Shown here: positions 57,124-64,000 of the stretch, one piece after another
Layout of the letters: each line of letters opens with the position of its first letter
How positions within the stretch are numbered: position 1 is the stretch's first letter
Notes under the pieces: generated by a model
The model's database searches: none
Seen by the model: only the letters and a program-made list of their open reading frames with translations
Told to the model about the DNA's origin: nothing
Translations under genes and position numbers: made by a program
Source: JAGQOZ01 sp041399205
Lineage (GTDB): Bacteria; Planctomycetota; Planctomycetia; Pirellulales; Pirellulaceae
Direction: 5' to 3'
NCBI GenBank assembly: GCA_041399205.1
Contig: JAWKTK010000004.1
Location: 372,001-436,000, forward strand
DNA length: 64,000 bases

Positions 57124-59040
57124 TCAACTGGTCGTTGACGTGGCAGTTGCCGCTTGCAAGACGCTGATCAGTCTGGCTTTGTCGATCGGTTTGGCTGCAT
57201 AGTCGTCGCAGCCCGCGGCTAGGCAGCGTTCACGATCACCGCTCATGGCGTTGGCAGTCAGAGCAATAATGTAGCCTTGGTAACCATCGTCGCGAAGTTG
57301 CCCGGTTGCTTGGTAGCCATCCAGGACGGGCATTTGCATGTCCATGATCACCACATCGTAGGCATTTCCCGAGGCTACTTGCTCACGTACCGCGTCGACC
57401 GCCAATTGTCCGTTTTCCACTACATCAACAGCGGCGCCGGCCTTCGTCAACACGAACGAAATCAAGCGTTGGTTGTCCAAGCCATCTTCGGCCAGCAGAA
57501 TGCGACACGACGCCAACGGCAACGATGAATGCGTGTCGCCATGAATTTGCGATTGGTCCGAACGTCGGCGAACGGCTTCTCGAGGCAGGCTTACCATGCG
57601 TACGTCTGGAGCGAACGTGGCGGGCAGGCGGATGGTGAATTCGCTACCTACGTTTGGCTGGCTGGAAACGTGAATGGTGCCGCCGAGTAATTCGCACAAT
57701 CGTTTGGAAATGGAAAGGCCCAGACCCGTGCCGCCAAATCGCCGAGTTGTTGACGAATCGGCTTGCGTAAACGGTTCGAACAGTCGTTGCTGTTGTTTTG
57801 GAGAGATACCAACGCCGGTATCGGTGACAACGAACGCCAGTTCTTGTTGCGAATCTAAACCAACCGACAGGCAGACTCGTCCCCGATTGGTAAACTTGAT
57901 TGCATTACCGACAATGTTGAGCAGGATTTGTTTGAGGCGGCGAGCGTCGCACTGGATTTGCGCTGGGATGCTGTTTTCAAAACGCACGTCAAACGCGACG
58001 CCCTTGGTGTTGGCTTTCATCAGCAACAGGGAACGAACTTCTTCGACAAGTTCGGGCAACTCACAATTGGAGATGTCAAGTTCCAGTCGGTTTGCTTCAA
58101 TCTTGGAAAGGTCCAAAATGTCGTTGACCAAGTCCAGTAAGTGGTTTCCGTTGCGACGAATCGTGTGCAATGCGTCGCGACGTTCGTCCATGGTTAGTTG
58201 CAGCGAATTCGATTCCAAGACGTCGGCAAAACCCAAGATCGCGGTCAACGGAGTGCGTAGTTCGTGGCTCATGTTTGCCAAGAATGTACTTTTGGAACGG
58301 TTGGCCAGTTCGGCTGACTCTTTGGCCTCCCGCAATTGTTGTTCTATCCGTTTGGCCGCCGTGGTTTCGTGGCCGTATAGATTGAAACACTGCCGACCGA
58401 ACACAGGCGTTACGGAAAATTCGTAGGCGCGGTTTCCGACACAAGTTGAAAATTGTTGGGGACGACATTTTTCGAACGCCGGTTCCAATTTCGCCAAGAC
58501 GGTGTCCGGAACCGCTTGTCCGACGGTGGTTTGCCACTGGTGCAACAAAAAGTCGGCCGAACGATTGGCATACACAATGGTTCCCGAGCGGTCGATCTGC
58601 AAGATGGGATTGGTGCTTTCAGCCGTCAGTCTCGCGATATTGGTGACTCGCGATTCCAGGTGCTTGATGTCGGAAACATCGTCCAGGGCAATCATGATGA
58701 ACTTGCCCTGCACGGCATCGACTCGCTTCACGTTGGCCTGAAAATGGAGTGTTTCGACTTCGGTGCGAACATCTAGTTGCGACTTCCAAGCGTCACGCTG
58801 GCCGGCCACAATTTCGCGAATCGGCTTGTCCAAGCAGTTCAATGGGTGCGGTGCGTTCACGATATCCAGAACGTTGTCGCCGGTCGAGAACTTGCTTGAT
58901 CGGTTTTGCCAGAATTCTTGCCAGGCCTGATTGACGCACTGGATTGTGCCGTCCTGTGAGGTGACTAAGACCAAGGAATCCAATGTTGACAGCAGCGCGG
59001 ACAAGAAGGATTCGGAAGAAGTCGGTGTCATGGGATTCAT
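57124..59040 (-). CDS. PAS-containing hybrid sensor histidine kinase with C-terminal receiver domain
   Basis: 638 aa from the ATG that overlaps the previous TGA (ATGA); a longer in-frame extension is possible but unconserved. No membrane helices. Two PAS domains (~10-120, VTSQDGTIQCVNQAW; ~140-240, QIDRSGTIVYANRSA) lead to a HisKA domain with phospho-acceptor His (~257) in FLANMSHELRTPLTAILGF, an HATPase with N box (ILLNIVGNAIKFT), DTGVGI, FEPFTQ and GGTGLGLSISKRL, and a receiver domain with Asp in VVIMDMQMPVLDG (~565) and a conserved Lys in YAAKPID. It is the last gene of the surface protein / cyclase / kinase set and probably passes a signal to a partner not in the window or acts within the set. 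Confidence 0.92.
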   Translation of the reverse strand: MNPMTPTSSESFLSALLSTLDSLVLVTSQDGTIQCVNQAWQEFWQNRSSKFSTGDNVLDIVNAPHPLNCLDKPIREIVAGQRDAWKSQLDVRTEVETLHFQANVKRVDAVQGKFIMIALDDVSDIKHLESRVTNIARLTAESTNPILQIDRSGTIVYANRSADFLLHQWQTTVGQAVPDTVLAKLEPAFEKCRPQQFSTCVGNRAYEFSVTPVFGRQCFNLYGHETTAAKRIEQQLREAKESAELANRSKSTFLANMSHELRTPLTAILGFADVLESNSLQLTMDERRDALHTIRRNGNHLLDLVNDILDLSKIEANRLELDISNCELPELVEEVRSLLLMKANTKGVAFDVRFENSIPAQIQCDARRLKQILLNIVGNAIKFTNRGRVCLSVGLDSQQELAFVVTDTGVGISPKQQQRLFEPFTQADSSTTRRFGGTGLGLSISKRLCELLGGTIHVSSQPNVGSEFTIRLPATFAPDVRMVSLPREAVRRRSDQSQIHGDTHSSLPLASCRILLAEDGLDNQRLISFVLTKAGAAVDVVENGQLAVDAVREQVASGNAYDVVIMDMQMPVLDGYQATGQLRDDGYQGYIIALTANAMSGDRERCLAAGCDDYAAKPIDKARLISVLQAATATSTTS

Positions 59041-60725
59041 GTGCCATCCCCCGTTGTAAAGTGGAGTTCGCGCAGAGGACGGGTGGGGGCGGAATTCGAG
59101 CGTTCGTCTGGATCGACCTGGTAGAACGCGTCGCTGGACAGCGAGATCAAGTCGGAAATGCACTGCTGCATCAAAGCTTCGTCCTCTGGGGCTTGGTCAG
59201 CAAGCGAAACGACGATCTGAGATGCATTGGATTCCTGGACGGATTCGATGGTGGCTTCAATTTGGTCGAAGCGGACCACTTGGTTTCGTCCTTGCCGTTT
59301 GGCAACGTACAGGCATTTGTCCGCTTGTTCGATCATGGCTTCTTCGGTTTCGGCGCCCAAATCGGCATCCGAAACGCCAAAGCTGGCCGTTACTTTCAGG
59401 CCCCCTTCGAATTCTAATGCCTCAATGATCTTGCGAAAGCGTTCACCGGCCAGATAAGCAGCCGCGACGTCGACGTGAGGCAGCAAGATACAGAATTCTT
59501 CTCCACCATAGCGACAGATATAATCCGTTTCTCGAATGGCGTCTTGCATCACTTCGGCAACGCGGCGCAGCACTTCATCGCCCATGGCGTGGCCGTGGTT
59601 GTCGTTGATGGATTTGAAATGATCGACGTCCAACATGACGCAGCTGAGCGGATGTTTGTAGCGGCGTTGAGACTTCCAATATTCGCCGAAATGAGCGAAA
59701 AACGCGCGACGATTCAAACAGCCGGTCAATGGGTCACGAGTGGCCAGGAAGTTCAGCTTTTCGTTTTGTTTGCTAATTTCCGCTCGAGAAGCTTCCAGTG
59801 TTTCCAGAGTTTCTTCCAGTTGGCGTTGTTTTTCTTCTTGAGCGGTGATGTTGTCTAGGCTGACCAGTGTGCCTTGGAATTCGCCGCTGTCGTCCGTGAT
59901 CGGAGACTGATTGCACAAGAACGATTTGATCTTGTCGTCAATGGTGATCCGGACGACCGATGACGATTTGGGAATCTGTGCGGCGTTGGTCCAGTCGAAA
60001 GGCAGCGGAGTCGTTGCATTGGCCGAATTCCAGGGCAGCGTTTGCAAACTTTTTCCTTGGATCTGGCGCTGGGAAGTCTCGAATGTTTCCAAGAACGCTT
60101 GATTTACCAGCGTGATATTTTTGTTCTTGTCCAAGATGATGATCGATTCGGCCAAGGTGTCTAAAGCCGAACGGACTCGAGTTGGTACGACAGACGTTGG
60201 ATCTAGATGTCGGAGATACCTGCGCAGGAATAGATAGAACAGGACGAAATTGACCAGCGAAGCGACCAGTGAAACTTGAATGGACGGGAGTTGGAAAACG
60301 GCCAGAAGGCCGCTGGTATAAAGTGGTTCGAAGCAAATTTCTACTCGTCCCCAACTTTCGCGATCCTTCACAATGGGAACATAAATGCAGTTCTTGGCTT
60401 CACGCTTGTTGCGCCGTTTCCAGAGTTCGTTGTGAAGTTGAGTCTGGTAGACCAACTGGCCTTGGGGATTACGCACGCCAGCGGAAAGTACCGTGGTGTC
60501 GCGGTCAACCAGTGACTCTAAACATGTCCGCACTCCGTTGAAATCGTCGCGACTGACAAACTGGGAACATGCAACGCCGACCGATTCGCACATGCGAGCT
60601 CGAACTTCCATCAAGTCTTGATGATCTTCATGAAACAGCCCGAAAACGCGCAGGCACAGCAGTACTGTTGCCGACGACATCGCCAGTGCGAAGGCAATTC
60701 GAATGGTGGTGGGAATTCGGATCAT
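59037..60725 (-). CDS. Membrane diguanylate cyclase with periplasmic sensor and PAS domain
   Basis: 562 aa. Two transmembrane helices (~8-28 and ~148-168) flank a periplasmic sensor domain (~30-145). A PAS domain (~185-310; SIIILDKNKNITLVNQAF) is followed by a coiled coil and the GGDEF domain (RDPLTGCLNRRAFF...VMLDVDHFKSINDNHGHAMGDEVL). The active-site signature YGGEEF is intact, and an RETD sits five residues before it, matching the RxxD inhibitory site, so the enzyme should make c-di-GMP and be product-inhibited. Its start overlaps the stop of the surface protein and its stop overlaps the start of the kinase, both as ATGA, so the three genes are translationally coupled. Confidence 0.94.
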   Translation of the reverse strand: MIRIPTTIRIAFALAMSSATVLLCLRVFGLFHEDHQDLMEVRARMCESVGVACSQFVSRDDFNGVRTCLESLVDRDTTVLSAGVRNPQGQLVYQTQLHNELWKRRNKREAKNCIYVPIVKDRESWGRVEICFEPLYTSGLLAVFQLPSIQVSLVASLVNFVLFYLFLRRYLRHLDPTSVVPTRVRSALDTLAESIIILDKNKNITLVNQAFLETFETSQRQIQGKSLQTLPWNSANATTPLPFDWTNAAQIPKSSSVVRITIDDKIKSFLCNQSPITDDSGEFQGTLVSLDNITAQEEKQRQLEETLETLEASRAEISKQNEKLNFLATRDPLTGCLNRRAFFAHFGEYWKSQRRYKHPLSCVMLDVDHFKSINDNHGHAMGDEVLRRVAEVMQDAIRETDYICRYGGEEFCILLPHVDVAAAYLAGERFRKIIEALEFEGGLKVTASFGVSDADLGAETEEAMIEQADKCLYVAKRQGRNQVVRFDQIEATIESVQESNASQIVVSLADQAPEDEALMQQCISDLISLSSDAFYQVDPDERSNSAPTRPLRELHFTTGDGT

Positions 60726-63700
60726 GGTTCCGTCTTTCTTGCGGTGCTGGAAGCGATGTCTGCGAGTGATTCAGACGACTCGTTGTCGTTGGCATAGCTT
60801 CCTCGATTGGCCTGCAGCACAGGCAGCGGGTCCAGTGTGGCCCACGTCGGTACGGATGACATCAGATGAGTTACCAAGACGGTGCTGCGTACGGCCAAAG
60901 CAACCTGGACTGCTGAAAATCCAGTGGCAAACACTACGGCCGTGCCGACGACTACTTCGGGCATGTCAGTGGCGGTCAACATCTCTTGGGTTAATTGGTC
61001 TAGTTCGTTTGCCAAAAGTTGACTGTCAAAAATAGTGTCGTGCGCCGTTGTCTGGAAGGCTTCAATGTAGTTAGTCGATGGTGAATTAAACGACGTCATT
61101 TGCATGGTGGTGTCGTCCTGCGCTGCGTCCAGTGCGGAACGTTCGTTCGACTTAGCAAGTTCGGCCGTTGGTAATGATTTGGGGTGTCGATCTTCTGTGT
61201 CGGTATTGGCGGTGCCCGCTTCGCGACGAACCAACTGTTTAGCCTGTTGCGCCGCGTCTGCTCGAGCGGCCATGGCGGCGGCTTTTTGAGCAGGCGAAAG
61301 CCGGGAGTTATCCGAATCACTTTCGTTGCCCAGCGAACCGGCACCGTCCACCGTCAGACCCGCCAAGTCACTGGCCGAAAACGCCTCGTCCACGGAACCA
61401 CTATTCGAATGGGCCGTGCCAGATGGCGCACCGATACTGGTGGCTTTGGACGAATTCGATTCGCTGCCATTCTGAGTGGATGTGGACGAATTCGTCGAAC
61501 TGGTTTGTTCCAACTCAACCGAGTCTGCTTGCGGTTTTTCCACTACAGGCGCGGTTGTGGGATTCCAATCTGAGTTTGCCGTAGAGAATGGTGGCGAAGC
61601 GGTGCTAGGCGAAGCGACTGCGCTTGGGCTATCACTTTGCAAAGACGACGACACGTTGGAGGCGGAATCGTGAAAGCGAATCCGCCGTATTTGGGTCGGT
61701 GGATGAGCTTGATATTCCAGTTGTCTGGTGCGTTTCCGTCGAGCCCGTATTCGCATCGGGATTGAATTTGGTGGAACCGTCTTGTTTGTCACCGTTGTCG
61801 GTTGAATCTTCTGAGGGTTTGGATCTTCATTCGGTTTGTCTACCGTTGGTGTATCGTCGGTCGGCACAACAACGGGGGCCGAGACGAATTGCAAATTCGC
61901 TACGCGTCGCAAAATATCGCCGTTGGTTTCTTGCATCTCGCTTGAACGGAAACCGTAAACTGTCCGACGGTCGGTGTTTTGCTTAACCAATCAATCAAAT
62001 CCGATTCAGCCAACTGCCAGAGCAGCCGCGTCAACTGGAGTCCGGCGGACAGGACCGAATCGGGTGGAAGACCGGTCAGGTAAATCGTCTGCGTTTCCGA
62101 ACCATCCTGGTCCCACAGCCGCGACTGTATGTCTAGGCGAATGGCGTGGCCAGCTTCGCCTGTTGCGTTGGGGGTGATCAGCTGAACGCCATCGGCAACT
62201 GGTTGGATGTGGTAGTCCACTGCAACGCAGTGGTCGCTTGTGACTCGTCAGAATCGATGCTGGTGACTTTCAGTTCCAGTGGAAAGTCGCCGCCGATATC
62301 TTCCGGTGGCACGATCGTCAGATTGCTCAGGTCCCAGTCGCTCAGGTCTACGGAATGGTGCACCGAATTGGCGTTAAATTGATTCGAACCATCGGAAAGC
62401 TGGGCACCGATGGGAAGTCCTGATGGCTGGATATTGCACCGATTCGCTGCCGTCCAAGTCGATTGCTTTCGCCACAAATGAAAACGAACTGATTTCGTCT
62501 TCTCGTGTCGTGATGGGCTGCACGCTGACCAGCGGCGAGTCTGCCACGGGCAGAATCTGCATGCGAACGGTATGCCTGGGGCCGGGGCGAGTGGTTTTGT
62601 CCAGGATCAGCGAACCGGCGGCGACGTCCAGTAGTTTGATACCACTAATCGAAACGGAGGCGGCAGGCGTAGGGCCAAACACGAGCGGTGCGAAATGGAT
62701 GGCATGGACGTCCGGCGTCTTTGTGAACCGAAAGGTGAGTGTGTTATCTGGTGTCGATTCCAAAATAGGTGACGTCAGTTCGTCCGCAATTAACACCGTT
62801 CCGCTGTCCAGCTGGACATGCAAATCTGCATCCGAGGTAACCAAGTCGACAAGGCGAAATTGAAATGCATATTCTTGTCCGTCTACCAACCCAGGACTGA
62901 ATTGTTCCAAGCTAAGCCAAGGCAGCCATGTTTCCAGATCACCGGAGATGATGTCTTGATTCACTCCGTCCACGACGGGTGCGTGGATGGCCGGGACTTG
63001 ATAGCGGTAAGAGAATGAATCTTCGCCCGCGTAGTCCGGGTCGGGCTGATAGGCGAGTCCACCGTCGGCCAATAATAGCAAATCGCCGTGGGATGGTGGT
63101 TCGTCCAGTGTGATGCGTTCGGCTAGACTTTCGCCAAATTTGCCTGGCACCCAATCAAAGACAATCCGTTCATCTTCGTGCGTTGTTAGATTCGAAATGG
63201 TTTGAATCAGCGAATCAAACGTAACTTGTTGATCCGAGAAATGAATCGCATCCGTCGAACCGGAAACTAGAAACGTGGGAAGGGACGAGTCATTCGGAAT
63301 AATGCGAACACCGTAGGCATCCGTAGTAATAGACGCGTTTCCAGATGCAAACGGCAAATCCAATAGATCGAATCCAGGACCACCTTCAATTCGCACGAAC
63401 GCCGGATCGTTCGTTAAATCTGCTGGTGGCACGAAAAGATCGTTGCCGTGGCTACCGAGAACAAGCTGTTCGGCATAGACTTCCGCGCCATCTGCGCTCT
63501 TGAGACTGGACCGCAGCGCGATGGGACGATGGTCTGCCGGGCCGAGTAGTCGAATCGAAGCGTATTGGTGGAACGGAACTTCCCAAGTTTGCTGGTCGGT
63601 ACGCACCGCGTCAGCCACCGCGAACAATCCTGGTAATTCGGATAACTCGAGTGTTGCGAATGCGGTCGTGCTATCGTCGGTTGCGTACTGATATTCAAAT

Positions 63701-64000
63701 TCCGTGTAGGTGGAAATGGCCGTGCGCAGCTGAAGCTGGCGGCCGCGGAGCAGTGGATCATCCGAGATCCACGACACGGTAACCGAATCGTCCGTGGCTG
63801 CATGAATCTGTGCAAAAGTGGGATGGACAGGCGTGTCGTCGTTCAGTTGTGTGATGCCGATGGGCAGCGAATCGGCGCCAAGGTGTATGGCGAACAAAGA
63901 CAATCCAGTTTCGGTTTGGTCAAAGTAAGTAAGCCAAAATGTTCCGGATTCTGTTTGGGAAATCCGCAATGGATGAGCAAACGGAATATCGCTGGTTTCC
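60722..64000 (-). pseudogene. C-terminal part of a giant cadherin/Ig-like surface protein, frameshifted and cut by the window edge
   Basis: At least ~1,080 residues are within the window, and the gene continues past base 64000. The first 500 residues contain beta-sandwich repeats (VAGEDSFSYRYQVP-like YQPDPDYAGEDSFSYRY; LPVADSPLVSVQPITTREDE; LTIVPPEDIGGDFPLELKVT) of the cadherin/Ig-like kind. A Ser/Thr/Asn-rich low-complexity linker follows, then a hydrophobic C-terminal segment (VVVGTAVVFATGFSAVQVAL, ending DPLPVLQ) that resembles the membrane-anchoring end of large planctomycete and proteobacterial adhesins. Frames change near 62440, 62215 and 61940, and the linker near 61660-61800 may hold further changes. 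The stop overlaps the diguanylate cyclase start by ATGA. Attachment to surfaces or other cells is inferred from the domain type. Confidence 0.78.

Noticed and set aside
57000..57127. Extension of the small minus-strand protein or end of a neighbouring nucleotidyltransferase gene
   Set aside because: All three frames give unconserved residues; no nucleotidyltransferase motif could be found.
61660..61800. Functional meaning of the Arg-rich stretch in the surface-protein linker
   Set aside because: Another frame gives a Ser/Thr/Asn-rich sequence that fits the rest of the linker, so the Arg-rich reading is probably a frameshift artefact.

Overview
The window looks like a chromosome segment of a planctomycete, with roughly balanced GC content. 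The evidence is the gene content. There is a DUF1592/DUF1552 cytochrome c gene pair and a long membrane-attached protein with a haem-binding domain. A secreted hydrolase carries the LEDR-type N-terminus typical of planctomycete surface proteins. There are Tat-exported Gfo/Idh/MocA oxidoreductases, a DWG-type Ser/Thr kinase with a TPR tail, and the end of a giant surface protein. Family-level placement (Pirellulales or relatives) is a guess.

Layout. 1-1859: threonine breakdown (tdh, cut by the window edge, then kbl). 1860-2571: a REP-like tandem array, a hairpin and a promoter. 2572-6388: the DUF1592/DUF1552 pair, heavily frameshifted. 7010-16776: a compact chemosensory locus (STAS, a receptor-like protein with a CheZ-like motif, CheY, CheA, CheW, a cytosolic PAS receptor, a CheR-CheD fusion and CheB), closed by a clear terminator. 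17070-20227: the mutagenic polymerase DnaE2 behind a perfect palindrome that may be a LexA box. 20274-23934: a secreted protein, a PQQ-type propeller protein and aroA. 24113-25918: SGNH hydrolase with FG-GAP repeats. 25967-30129: a sialidase-like gene divergent from an aldolase / Gfo-Idh / D-threonine-aldolase-like operon. 30254-36084: a large Ser/Thr kinase and a TonB-dependent receptor. 36191-42445 (minus strand): copper ATPase, nagB and a large cytochrome c/propeller protein. 43391-49907: three translationally coupled genes (HlyD-type adaptor, TPR membrane protein, and a GT39-like transferase with an N-terminal sugar-binding-like region). 50054-56690: Gfo/Idh, HEAT protein, glycoside hydrolase and TolC-like protein. 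56743-64000 (minus strand): a small protein, then a coupled set in which a giant surface protein is followed by a diguanylate cyclase and a hybrid histidine kinase.

The most interesting parts are the chemosensory locus, with its hybrid and fused components; the coupled adhesin / c-di-GMP / kinase set, which looks like a c-di-GMP-linked attachment module; the adaptor-TPR-GT39 module; and the LexA-like palindrome before dnaE2.

A caution about quality. About a third of the genes are interrupted by one or several single-base frameshifts, yet the protein similarity continues cleanly in another frame. Several of the changes fall in short homopolymers. I read most of them as assembly or sequencing errors rather than true gene decay, and I list such genes as pseudogenes spanning their full inferred length. 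No tRNA, rRNA, CRISPR array, insertion sequence or phage gene was recognised.
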